Positions 1-7,797 of a DNA stretch of 64,000 bases are shown in pieces (within the stretch, counting starts at the first letter, position 1; the number at the start of each line of letters is the position of its first letter). The notes beneath the pieces were generated by a model. It was not told where the DNA came from and did not search any database. It was given only the letters and a program-made list of their open reading frames with translations. Source of the DNA: Butyricicoccus pullicaecorum (GTDB lineage: Bacteria; Bacillota; Clostridia; Oscillospirales; Butyricicoccaceae); assembly GCA_018365995.1 (NCBI GenBank), contig JAGZIY010000002.1, forward strand, positions 124,001 through 188,000, written 5' to 3'. A program made the translations under genes and the position numbers.

Positions 1-582
1 AAGTCCAGTGTCCCCAGATTTTTCCGGGTGAAACTGTGTGCCCCAGACATTTCCTATGCGCACAGCCCCTGTGACCGCTACATTTCCATACTGAGAAACC
101 GCGAGCGTACTGTCTGTACAATTTCGTGCATAGTAGCTATGTACATAGTAAACATACGCGCCATCGTTGATATAGCGAAAAAGCGGATCCTGGCGGCAAA
201 TTTGCAAGCTGTTCCAACCCATATGCGGTACCTTTAATTTTTTATCGGTCAAGTCCTCTGCAAGTGCTGCAATCTGTCCTTGCACAAAGCCCAATCCCTC
301 ATGTGTTCCATATTCAAAGCTTTGTTCGAAGAGAAGCTGCATACCCAGACAGATTCCCAAGAGCGGCTTGTGCTCCGATTCTTCCCGTAGTACAGATACA
401 AGACCGGCTGCGTTCAGCCTTGCACGTGCATCCCCAAAGGCACCAACTCCCGGAAGAATCACACGGTCTGCTGCACGCAGTCTTTCCGGATTGCTTGTAA
501 CCTCTGCTGCAAGCCCCAGCGCCTTGAGACTAGATGACAATGAGAATAAATTTCCAACACCATAATCTACAATTGCAATCAT
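1..582 (-). CDS. hisH: Imidazole glycerol phosphate synthase subunit HisH (3' end cut by window)
   Basis: Glutaminase subunit of the HisHF complex. It releases ammonia from glutamine for HisF, which forms imidazole glycerol phosphate and AICAR in histidine synthesis. The reverse strand reads MIAIVDYGVGNLFSL at the start, then the nucleophile motif GICLGMQLLFE and, near the window edge, FHPEKS with the catalytic His. The first 194 codons are visible. HisH proteins are about 200 residues, so only a few are missing. The ATG is at 582-580, 13 bases after the hisB stop, so the two genes are co-transcribed. Identification is secure; the C-terminal catalytic Glu lies just before or beyond the edge and was not checked. 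Confidence 0.95.
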   Translation of the reverse strand, partial: MIAIVDYGVGNLFSLSSSLKALGLAAEVTSNPERLRAADRVILPGVGAFGDARARLNAAGLVSVLREESEHKPLLGICLGMQLLFEQSFEYGTHEGLGFVQGQIAALAEDLTDKKLKVPHMGWNSLQICRQDPLFRYINDGAYVYYVHSYYARNCTDSTLAVSQYGNVAVTGAVRIGNVWGTQFHPEKSGDTGL

Positions 583-595
583 AGTATCACCAACC

Positions 596-1183
596 TTATA
601 GTACACCCTTCGTGCTGGGAATTTCATTTGCATGCTTTGGGTCCATCGCAGCAGCAGCCTTCAGCGTTCTTCCCATACCTTTGAACATGGCTTCTATAAT
701 ATGGTGGGTATTTTCTCCTGCTATCTGACGAATGTGAATTGATGCCGGACAATTGCGAACAAACGCCAGCCAAAACTCCTTTACAAGTTCCGTGTCAAAG
801 CTGCCCACCTTGGTGCTGGGAAAATCGACGACCCAGCCAAGATAGTCTCGTCCGGAAAGATCACAGGCACACAAAATCAAAGCTTCATCCATAGCCAAAA
901 AGAACTGTCCATAGCGCACGATTCCCCGCTTATCATCCAACGCCCTGCAAAATGCCTGTCCCAAACAAATACCAACATCTTCTACACTGTGATGGTCATC
1001 AATATAGGTATCTCCCTGACAGCGTACTGTTAAATCAAAATCTCCATGCCGCGCAAACACCTCCAGCATGTGGTCAAGAAATCCACAGCCTGTGGAAATC
1101 TCTGCCTTTCCCACACCGTCCAGTTCAAACTCCAGTTGAATCTGTGTCTCCTTTGTATTTCGCGCAATCGATGCCTGACGCAT
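596..1183 (-). CDS. hisB: Imidazoleglycerol-phosphate dehydratase HisB
   Basis: Manganese-dependent dehydratase converting imidazole glycerol phosphate to imidazole acetol phosphate in histidine synthesis. It is a 195-residue, single-function HisB without the phosphatase domain seen in enterobacteria. The start MRQASIARNTKETQIQLEFE is typical, and the metal-ligand motifs DHHSVEDVGI and, later, THHIIEAMFK are both present. The open frame runs upstream to 1468, inside hisC, but the ATG at 1183 is preceded by AAAGGAGG at good spacing and matches family N-termini. That ribosome site overlaps the hisC stop, which suggests translational coupling. Confidence 0.97.
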   Translation of the reverse strand: MRQASIARNTKETQIQLEFELDGVGKAEISTGCGFLDHMLEVFARHGDFDLTVRCQGDTYIDDHHSVEDVGICLGQAFCRALDDKRGIVRYGQFFLAMDEALILCACDLSGRDYLGWVVDFPSTKVGSFDTELVKEFWLAFVRNCPASIHIRQIAGENTHHIIEAMFKGMGRTLKAAAAMDPKHANEIPSTKGVL

Positions 1184-1197
1184 TTCAATTCCTCCTT

Positions 1198-2256
1198 TTA
1201 TCGCGCAAAAATATGGTGCAATTCGACAATCAATGCCTCCATCTGTTCCTTCGTACCGATTGTAATGCGCACATATTCTCGGATACGTGCACAATCGAAC
1301 CAGCGCACCAAAATGCCCTGCTGCTTCAGCTTCTGATAAAGCTCCCCACCCGCAAGACAGTTGGATTTTGCAAATACAAAATTCGTTTGTGAGGGCAGCA
1401 CCGCAAAGTCCAGCTTTTCCAACTCTGCCGCGGTCCATGCGCGGACTTCTCGAATGATCCCACAGCACTTTTCAAAATAGACTTCATCTTCTATTGCCGC
1501 AATTCCGGCTGCCATGGTAAGTCGATTGACATTATATGGGTTAAAGCTATATTTCACGCGGTTCATCGCCTCAATGAGTGAGGCACTGCCAAACGCATAA
1601 CCCAAACGCGCTCCCGCAAGCTGCCGGCTTTTGGACATGGTCTGCACCACCAACAGGTTCTGATATTGATTTACCAGCGACACACAGCTTTGCCCGCCAA
1701 AATCCACATACGCCTCATCAATGAGCACGACCCGCTCGGGGTCTCTGTCCAGCAGCTTTTGAATCTCTGCTCGGGACACCGCCATTCCTGTTGGTGCATT
1801 GGGATTTGCAATCACAATCATACCAGAAAAATCCATATAGTCCTGTATATGCAGTGTCAAATCCTCCCGCAATGGAATCTTATGTGCAGTCAGCCCAAAC
1901 AATGCAGTCTGTGCCTGATAGAATCCATAGGTGATGTCTGCATAGGCAACCGGCTTTCCTTCCCCGCAAAAAGCACGAAAAGCAAATGCCAAAATTTCAT
2001 CAGACCCATTTCCGGAAATCACATTCTCCGGGTGCACCCCATAGCGTTTTGCCAGTGTCTCATGCAGCTTTTTACAGGTGGGATTAGAATACAAATTAAG
2101 TGCCTTCTCCTGTAAAATCGCTTGATAGACCTGCTCAGAAGGGGGAAATGGACTTTCGTTTGTATTCAACTTGATATATTGCTGATCTTGGGGTTGCTCC
2201 CCGGGTGTATAAGGCGCCAATCGGGCAGCCTCCTGCGAGATGAAAGCAGGCATCAT
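1198..2256 (-). CDS. hisC: Histidinol-phosphate aminotransferase HisC
   Basis: PLP-dependent class I/II aminotransferase that makes histidinol phosphate from imidazole acetol phosphate and glutamate. The 352-residue length is usual. Family motifs in order are KLNTNESPFPPS near the N-terminus, SGNGSDEILAFAFRAF, ANPNAPTGMAV, IDEAYVDFGG, and MSKSRQLAGARLGYAFG, where the Lys binds PLP. Two adjacent ATGs (2256 and 2253) follow GGGAG, and either could be used. It lies 42 bases after the hisZG stop and 14 bases before hisB, in the same operon. Confidence 0.96.
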   Translation of the reverse strand: MMPAFISQEAARLAPYTPGEQPQDQQYIKLNTNESPFPPSEQVYQAILQEKALNLYSNPTCKKLHETLAKRYGVHPENVISGNGSDEILAFAFRAFCGEGKPVAYADITYGFYQAQTALFGLTAHKIPLREDLTLHIQDYMDFSGMIVIANPNAPTGMAVSRAEIQKLLDRDPERVVLIDEAYVDFGGQSCVSLVNQYQNLLVVQTMSKSRQLAGARLGYAFGSASLIEAMNRVKYSFNPYNVNRLTMAAGIAAIEDEVYFEKCCGIIREVRAWTAAELEKLDFAVLPSQTNFVFAKSNCLAGGELYQKLKQQGILVRWFDCARIREYVRITIGTKEQMEALIVELHHIFAR

Positions 2257-2298
2257 AACATCTCCCTTCTATTCGAAGCATGGTTTGGATTGTATCAA

Positions 2299-3873
2299 TT
2301 ACTGTGCGATGATCTCACGCAGACTGCTTAACAACTCCCCGATTTCTCGTCCCTTCATCTGAAAGCTAGCACGGTTTGCAATAAAACGTGCCGAAATCGG
2401 CATAAATCTTTCCAGTACTGTCAGATGATTCTCCTTGAGCGTGCTACCTGTCTCCACAATATCCACAATGACATCGGAAAGCCCCAAAAGCGGCGCCAAT
2501 TCAATCGAGCCATTGAGCTTGATAATATCAATATCCCGCCCCTGCGAAGCATAATATCGCTTTGTGATATTGACAAACTTGGTTGCAACACGCAAAGTGC
2601 GACTGGGGTCATCGACAAAGCCTTCCTGTCCTGCTGTACACATATCACATCTTCCCAGTTCAGTGTCGAGCAGTTCATAGACATCGGCTCCAGATTCCTC
2701 CAAGATATCCTTTCCCACAATTCCAATGTCTGCGGCTCCATGTTCAACATAAATGGTGACATCGCTTGGCTTTACCAAAAAATAGCGAATTCCAGCTTGT
2801 GGGTTTTCCACTACCAGCTTTCGCGTTTCATGATAATTTTCCGGACATCCATAGCCCACACTTGCCAGCATGTTATATACCTTATCCCCCAGTCTTCCCT
2901 TCGGAAGTGCAATATTGAGCATGACGGGTTCCTGTTTCTCTGCGATATCCATACAATCCAGACGATCGAGTGCATCTAAATACAGCGCATATCCGATTGC
3001 CCGCGTTCCTGCGCGGAACTGTGCCGCCATTGGATCATAGCGCCCGCCCTTGAGAACCGCACGCGGCAATCCCGCCAAAAATCCTTGCAGAACGATACCG
3101 TTATAATATTTCATATCATTTACAAGGGAAAGTTCCAGTCTCAAATGCTCTGTCTGTCCAGAAAGAGATTCGCACAGCACGCGCAGTTCAGAAAGCGCCG
3201 CTCCCATCGCAGCATTGAGTGCCAAGGTTTCTGCATCTTCCAGCACCTCCTGCCATGCACCGGATAGATCTCCCAGCTTACAAAGTGCATCTATCCCCTG
3301 CTTGGACAGTCCAGCAGCCACCGCACAATCCTGTAATTCATGCCAGTTCCTATTTTGAATACAGGTCATAAGCTGTGCCCGAATCGTCTCCGGCGCGCCA
3401 ACAGCGTCCAATAATCCTGTGACAAATCCCATATGGCTGATTTCCAAAATATATTCCTGTCCTGTCAGTGCCAAACTTTGAATCGCCAACGAGACTGCCT
3501 GCGCGGTAACCGCCTCATCTACGTTTCCAATACACTCCAGCCCCATCTGGCTGATTTCCTGAAAGGTGTGACTCTCATGACTGGGACGATAGACCTTTTC
3601 CTGATAATAGAACCTTCCACATTCATTTTTTTCGATGCGGGCATTTTTTGCGATGGAAAGCGTCACATCTGGCTTGAGTGCCACAAGGCGGCCGTCTAAA
3701 TCTGTGAATGTAATGACCTGTTCAGAGGGCAGGAACCGTCGATTCTGCTGATACAATCCATATTCCTCAAACCGTCCCATATGATATTGCCGGAATCCTG
3801 CCTTTTCATACAGCACCCGCAGCTGCAAGGAAACACGTTCCTGTGGTTTTAACAAATTCAGTTCGAGTTCCAT
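2299..3873 (-). CDS. hisZG: HisZ-HisG fusion: ATP phosphoribosyltransferase regulatory and catalytic parts
   Basis: First committed step of histidine synthesis (ATP plus PRPP to phosphoribosyl-ATP). Usually short-form HisG and the HisRS-like regulator HisZ are separate genes. Here one 524-residue frame carries both. Residues 1 to about 315 are HisZ-like, with class II synthetase-type motifs such as FTDLDGRLVALKPDVT, YYQEKVYRP and KGGRYDPM. From about 318 (MLNIALPKGRLGDK) to the end is short-form HisG with IVGKDILEE and the PRPP-type loop DIVETGSTLKEN. No stop or frameshift separates them. The ATG at 3873 follows GGGAGGG; the in-frame upstream ATG at 3891 precedes that site and is rejected. 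The gene has its own promoter. Confidence 0.93.
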   Translation of the reverse strand: MELELNLLKPQERVSLQLRVLYEKAGFRQYHMGRFEEYGLYQQNRRFLPSEQVITFTDLDGRLVALKPDVTLSIAKNARIEKNECGRFYYQEKVYRPSHESHTFQEISQMGLECIGNVDEAVTAQAVSLAIQSLALTGQEYILEISHMGFVTGLLDAVGAPETIRAQLMTCIQNRNWHELQDCAVAAGLSKQGIDALCKLGDLSGAWQEVLEDAETLALNAAMGAALSELRVLCESLSGQTEHLRLELSLVNDMKYYNGIVLQGFLAGLPRAVLKGGRYDPMAAQFRAGTRAIGYALYLDALDRLDCMDIAEKQEPVMLNIALPKGRLGDKVYNMLASVGYGCPENYHETRKLVVENPQAGIRYFLVKPSDVTIYVEHGAADIGIVGKDILEESGADVYELLDTELGRCDMCTAGQEGFVDDPSRTLRVATKFVNITKRYYASQGRDIDIIKLNGSIELAPLLGLSDVIVDIVETGSTLKENHLTVLERFMPISARFIANRASFQMKGREIGELLSSLREIIAQ

Positions 3874-3908
3874 AACGTTCCCTCCCGTCATTATTTTCTT
3901 ATATTATC

Positions 3909-3937
3909 ATTTTATCTTATTAAATCAAAAAAGTAAA
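3909..3937 (-). promoter_or_regulatory. Sigma-A promoter for hisZG-hisC-hisB-hisH
   Basis: On the minus strand, -35 TTTACT (3932-3937) and -10 TAAAAT (3909-3914) are separated by exactly 17 bases. The expected start of transcription is about 30 bases before the hisZG ATG. It makes the lower his genes independent of the hisD promoter and leaves no room for a T-box leader. Confidence 0.7.
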
Positions 3938-4085
3938 GTATGAATTCTATAAAATTTGATGTTGTGCGTTTGCTGGCTGCACACACAATTCGGCATGAAA
4001 CAGAACCACCGCTCTATCCAGCAGAAAATATGCTACCAGCTGTCGCAATTTTTCCAACCGTCTTGTGACAATACAGTCTGTAAAG

Positions 4086-5351
4086 TCACAGCAATTCCAT
4101 GCGAATTTCAGCTGCTCTTGCATGGGCTGCCAACCCTTCCCCGTGTGCCATACGGGATACCAGCGGCGCAATTTCACGCATTGCACTTCGCTCATACCTT
4201 TGAAATGAGCACACCTTTAAGAAAGTTCCTACCCAGACTCCACCTGTATAACGGGCAGCCCTCACCGTAGGCAAGGTATGATTCGTACCAGAAGCATAGT
4301 CCCCAAACACTTCTCCGGTCTCCTGACCGATAAAGAGCGAGCCAAAGTTTACAAGTTCCGGAAGAAGCCGTTCGTCTCTTACAATGACCTCTAAATGCTC
4401 AGGTGCATACGCATTTGCAATTTTAACAGCCTCTTCCAAATCCTCTGCCAAAATTACTTCTCCATAGGTATTCCATGATGCAGCAGCGATCTCTGCGGTT
4501 TCCAGTGTTTTGAGTTGTTCTGTAACACACTTCATAACCGCCATTCCCAGTTTGCGGCTGGTAGTCACCAAAATACTCTTTGCCAAACGATCATGCTCTG
4601 CCTGTGCCAGCATATCCGCCGCCAATATACGAGGATCCGCACTGTCATCTGCAAGTGCCAACACCTCACTTGGTCCAGCGAAAAAGTCAATCCCCACCTG
4701 CCCATAGCATTGCCGTTTTGCTTCTGCTACATATTGGTTCCCCGGTCCGACAATCACATCTACCGGATTTATTTGCTCTGTTCCATAGGCAAAAGCAGCA
4801 ACCCCCTGTGCTCCGCCAATCGCATAAATTTCATCTGCACCTGCAATATCCATGGCAACAAGGGTCTTATAGTGAATTGCAGTGGTTCCCTTTACAGCCG
4901 GAGAACAAACAGCAACACGTTTGACACCGGCAACTCTTGCAGGAATCACGAGCATCAACGCAGTAGAAAACAAAGGATACGAGCCGCCCGGAACGTAGCA
5001 CCCACAAGACTCCACTGGTATCACACGATGCCCCAAGCAGGATCCGGAAATCATAGATACCTGATCCAACTCTTTGAAGCAGTCCCGCTGCGCTTGTGCA
5101 AATGTACGGATATTCTCAGCTGCTTGCCGCAAATCATCTAGTTCCTGTTCGCTCATCTGTGCATAAGCAGCATCAATTTCTTCTTGTGTGACACGAAATC
5201 GTGTGCGAGAATTGCCATCAAAACGTGTATTGTATTCTAAAAGTGCCTCATCTCCAGATGTACGAATCCTTTGAATGATCTCTGCCACCTGTTTGCTGTG
5301 TTCTGCCAACTCGCTTTGCGGGCGAACAGACCCTTTTTTCAGATATTCCAT
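4086..5351 (-). CDS. hisD: Histidinol dehydrogenase HisD
   Basis: Zinc enzyme carrying out the last two NAD-dependent oxidations from histidinol to histidine. The 421 residues are close to the usual 425-435. Visible motifs include YVPGGSYPLFST, VGPGNQYVAEAKRQ, the zinc and catalytic signatures QAEHDRLAKS, YAPEHLEVIVRD (catalytic Glu-His) and DYASGTNHTLPT, and a C-terminal AAHARAAEIR with the last ligand His. Its start follows AAGGAG. It is first in the his cluster, followed by a 212-base gap containing a second promoter. That gap shows no further gene; an overlapping reading frame there has no family features. Confidence 0.97.
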   Translation of the reverse strand: MEYLKKGSVRPQSELAEHSKQVAEIIQRIRTSGDEALLEYNTRFDGNSRTRFRVTQEEIDAAYAQMSEQELDDLRQAAENIRTFAQAQRDCFKELDQVSMISGSCLGHRVIPVESCGCYVPGGSYPLFSTALMLVIPARVAGVKRVAVCSPAVKGTTAIHYKTLVAMDIAGADEIYAIGGAQGVAAFAYGTEQINPVDVIVGPGNQYVAEAKRQCYGQVGIDFFAGPSEVLALADDSADPRILAADMLAQAEHDRLAKSILVTTSRKLGMAVMKCVTEQLKTLETAEIAAASWNTYGEVILAEDLEEAVKIANAYAPEHLEVIVRDERLLPELVNFGSLFIGQETGEVFGDYASGTNHTLPTVRAARYTGGVWVGTFLKVCSFQRYERSAMREIAPLVSRMAHGEGLAAHARAAEIRMELL

Positions 5352-5390
5352 AACGATGCTCCTTTTCTATGAAATCATTGACATACATAT

Positions 5391-5419
5391 TTTATCGCAT
5401 TTACTCACTAAAATGTCAA
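5391..5419 (-). promoter_or_regulatory. Sigma-A promoter for hisD
   Basis: Minus strand: consensus -35 TTGACA (5414-5419), 17-base spacer and -10 GATAAA (5391-5396), with TG one base upstream of the -10 (extended -10). An 8-base inverted repeat (ATTGACAT at 5377-5384, ATGTCAAT at 5413-5420) brackets it and may be an operator. Confidence 0.7.
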
Positions 5420-5564
5420 TATTCTTTCTGACTATTTTTTAGGCAAATATTTTTGAAATTTCATCATTTTATTCCAAAATCTGTTTTCTTCCCCCGCCGC
5501 ATATTTTGCATATAGTGGCAAATACTAGTGATACACTCAAATTTGGCATGGAGGGATTTTATAT

Positions 5565-6104
5565 ATGAAAGCAACTGGAATCGTGCGTCGTATCGACGAT
5601 CTTGGTCGGGTGGTAATCCCAAAAGAAATTCGTCGCACCATGCGCATTCGAGAAGGGGATCCACTGGAAATTTACACAGCGCGGGATGGAGAAGTGATTT
5701 TCAAGAAATATTCTCCCATGGGTGAACTAGAAACCTTTGCCGGAGAACTGGCAGAAGCACTGTCCCGTACAGCCGGTTTTTCCTGTGCAATCTGCGACCG
5801 TGATGCAGTCATTGCTGTTGCAGGGGGTGCAAAAAAAGATTTGGCGGAAAAAGCCATTTCCAATGATTTGGAATCATTGATGGAACAGCGCCATATCTAT
5901 GAACACAAAGAATCCGATGCCGCGCTGCATGTTTCAGACAACGACCCCTACTGCGTAGTTGTGGCAACCCCAATCATTGCAGAAGGAGATGTCACAGGTT
6001 GTGTGACACTTTTAACCGATTCTGAACACACCGTCGCAACCGAGGTAGAAAGCAAACTCAGCCAAACTGCTGCAAACTTTTTATCACGGCATGTGACAAT
6101 GTAA
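5565..6104 (+). CDS. spoVT: Stage V sporulation transcription factor SpoVT
   Basis: AbrB-family DNA-binding regulator active in the forespore, where it tunes sigma-G genes during sporulation. The first 50 residues are a swapped-hairpin AbrB domain (MKATGIVRRIDDLGRVVIPK, then EIRRTMRIREGDPLEIY). The remaining 125 residues form a GAF-like domain typical of SpoVT, giving the normal length of 179. The ATG is preceded by GGAGGG. It diverges from hisD, stands alone and ends at a strong hairpin. In Bacillus it is transcribed by sigma-G, but I could not assign a convincing sigma-G box here. Its presence is the best evidence that the organism makes spores. Confidence 0.95.
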   Translation: MKATGIVRRIDDLGRVVIPKEIRRTMRIREGDPLEIYTARDGEVIFKKYSPMGELETFAGELAEALSRTAGFSCAICDRDAVIAVAGGAKKDLAEKAISNDLESLMEQRHIYEHKESDAALHVSDNDPYCVVVATPIIAEGDVTGCVTLLTDSEHTVATEVESKLSQTAANFLSRHVTM

Positions 6105-6110
6105 TATTCA

Positions 6111-6150
6111 AAATGCTGTCCGAACCTGTAAGGACAGCATTTTCTATTCT
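6111..6150 (+). terminator. Rho-independent terminator after spoVT
   Basis: An 11-base perfect stem, AAATGCTGTCC (6111-6121) with GGACAGCATTT (6132-6142), is followed by a T-rich tail. It directly follows the spoVT stop. Confidence 0.9.
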
Positions 6151-6161
6151 TTACACATCGC

Positions 6162-6190
6162 TTGACCCTACCAACAGAATTTGTTACAAT
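6162..6190 (+). promoter_or_regulatory. Sigma-A promoter for the DUF1576 gene
   Basis: -35 TTGACC (6162-6167), 17-base spacer, -10 TACAAT (6185-6190), located about 80 bases before the gene and just after the spoVT terminator. Confidence 0.75.
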
Positions 6191-6273
6191 TACAAAACAT
6201 AGTATGCGAACATATTCCAATAGCCTTTATCTAAAAATCATCCCATACTTCGCCAAAAGGAGAAGCACATTTT

Positions 6274-7626
6274 ATGGAATCACACCCTCAACATACACGC
6301 TATGAGACCATGCTCCCCTTCTTATGGGGATATGCCGCACTGCTTTTTCTGGTTGGTCTGCTTGTGGATTCCCCAAGCAATCTGATTGCCGGATTGGGTA
6401 AAATCATTGTGACAGAGGACGCACTGATTACAGACTATGTGCTGGTTGCAGGTACGGGCGCAGCACTTATAAACGCCTCCCTCGTAACCGCTGTCAGTAT
6501 CCTCATTCTTTCTCTGTCCAAGGTTCCCTGCAACGGCGTCACCCTCATTATCATGGGACTCATGTCCGGTTTTTCTTTATTCGGGAAAAATATCGTGAAT
6601 ATCTGGCCCATTCTCCTTGGTACATGGCTCTATGCAAAAACCCGTCACGAGGCTTTTGGCAAATATGCCGCTACTGGTCTCATGGCAACTGCACTTTCTC
6701 CCATTGTCAGCTATTTTGTATTAAACACAGTATGGCGTTCCCTTCCAGCTGGGATTCTGGTTGGTATGCTAATTGGTTTCATCATGCCTGCACTCTCTGC
6801 CTATACCTACAAAGTACAAAATGGTATGAATCTATATAATATCGGCTTTGCCTCCGGACTGCTTGCCTTCCTCATTGTCCCACTCATCAGTTCTCTGGGT
6901 ACAGCACCTGCCGTGCGCTACGAATGGGCGTCCGGACAAGACCCCGCTCTATTCTGCCTTGTTTTTCTCTTATCTCTTATTCTTATTCTATCTGGTCTAT
7001 TTTTATGTAAATCGACTCCGAAAGATGCACTGCACGGCTACCGAAGGCTGCTGAAAACCAGCGGACGTGCGCCCAGTGATTACCTGCGCATGTTCGGTCC
7101 TGCTCCCACACTCATAAATACAGGTATCAACGGTTTTATCAGTCTTATGCTGATTCTATGGATCGGAGGTGACCTCAACGGTCCCATCACGGGCGGTATC
7201 TTAACCGTCATGGGCTTTTCCGCCTTCGGCAAGCATGCCCGCAATATTCTACCCGTAATCTGCGGTGTTTTACTTGGCAGTCTCGTAATGCACTGGTCAC
7301 TCACAGACAGTGCCGTACAGCTTGCCTGTCTATTCTGCACCACACTTGCTCCCATCAGCGGTTATTTTGGCTGGCCCTTTGGTATCCTAGCCGGATTTAT
7401 CCACGCCTCTGTGGTGCTCTACACTGGCTCTCCTGTTGCCGGTATGAACCTGTATAATAACGGATTTTCCGGCGGTCTGGTTGCCATCGTTTTATATGCT
7501 GTGATTCTCTCAACTGTCCGGCATCGAAAACCAGAAATTCAAAATGAAGATTATTTTGACATCGTAACACACGACGAACCAATACTTCCAAAATCTGCTT
7601 TTGATTTCATGGAGGAAAAATACTAA
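6274..7626 (+). CDS. DUF1576 family polytopic membrane protein
   Basis: 450-residue integral membrane protein that I recognise as the DUF1576 family, whose function is not established. It has about ten hydrophobic segments and two similar halves. The pieces IMGLMSGFSLFGKNIVNIWP (about 90-110) and LTVMGFSAFGKHARNILPV (about 310-328) match each other, as do VQNGMNLYNIGFASGLLA and VAGMNLYNNGFSGGLVA. Such internal symmetry is common in transporters, which is an inference about function only. The start follows AAAAGGAG. It is a single-gene unit with its own promoter and terminator. The C-terminal 35 residues are polar and probably cytoplasmic. Confidence 0.85.
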   Translation: MESHPQHTRYETMLPFLWGYAALLFLVGLLVDSPSNLIAGLGKIIVTEDALITDYVLVAGTGAALINASLVTAVSILILSLSKVPCNGVTLIIMGLMSGFSLFGKNIVNIWPILLGTWLYAKTRHEAFGKYAATGLMATALSPIVSYFVLNTVWRSLPAGILVGMLIGFIMPALSAYTYKVQNGMNLYNIGFASGLLAFLIVPLISSLGTAPAVRYEWASGQDPALFCLVFLLSLILILSGLFLCKSTPKDALHGYRRLLKTSGRAPSDYLRMFGPAPTLINTGINGFISLMLILWIGGDLNGPITGGILTVMGFSAFGKHARNILPVICGVLLGSLVMHWSLTDSAVQLACLFCTTLAPISGYFGWPFGILAGFIHASVVLYTGSPVAGMNLYNNGFSGGLVAIVLYAVILSTVRHRKPEIQNEDYFDIVTHDEPILPKSAFDFMEEKY

Positions 7627-7673
7627 GGCTCCCGCTCCGCGCTCGCTCCTATGCAGTGTATTTGCCAAATCTA

Positions 7674-7699
7674 AATCCTTCAGGATTCTTCTTTTTTTA
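7674..7699 (+). terminator. Probable terminator after the DUF1576 gene
   Basis: Short stem AATCC (7674-7678) with GGATT (7683-7687), followed by CTTC and seven T. The stem is only five base pairs, so efficiency is uncertain. Confidence 0.55.
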
Positions 7700-7710
7700 C
7701 GTTTTTACGG

Positions 7711-7739
7711 TTGTCGGCAGTTGCAAGAACCGTTATAAT
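7711..7739 (+). promoter_or_regulatory. Sigma-A promoter for the cofE-like gene
   Basis: -35 TTGTCG (7711-7716), 17-base spacer, perfect -10 TATAAT (7734-7739). It overlaps the extended reading frame that begins at 7711, which shows that translation must start further downstream. Confidence 0.8.
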
Positions 7740-7797
7740 AAGAAAGGAATATCCGCGGGCTGTGCCCGTAATAAATATGTCGAAAGAGGATTTATCT

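Noticed and set aside
1184..1468. Upstream extension of hisB
   Set aside because: It lies inside hisC, has no ribosome site, and the family N-terminus begins at the ATG at 1183.
3947..4195. Minus-strand frame across the end of hisD and the following gap
   Set aside because: It overlaps hisD in another frame, has no ribosome site or family features, and its 3' end reaches to the hisZG promoter region.
3874..5564. T-box or his leader attenuator
   Set aside because: Both his promoters lie about 30 bases from the start codons, too close for such a leader.
7711..7797. Longer start for the cofE-like protein
   Set aside because: The segment contains the promoter TTGTCG-N17-TATAAT; the ribosome site fits the ATG at 7798.
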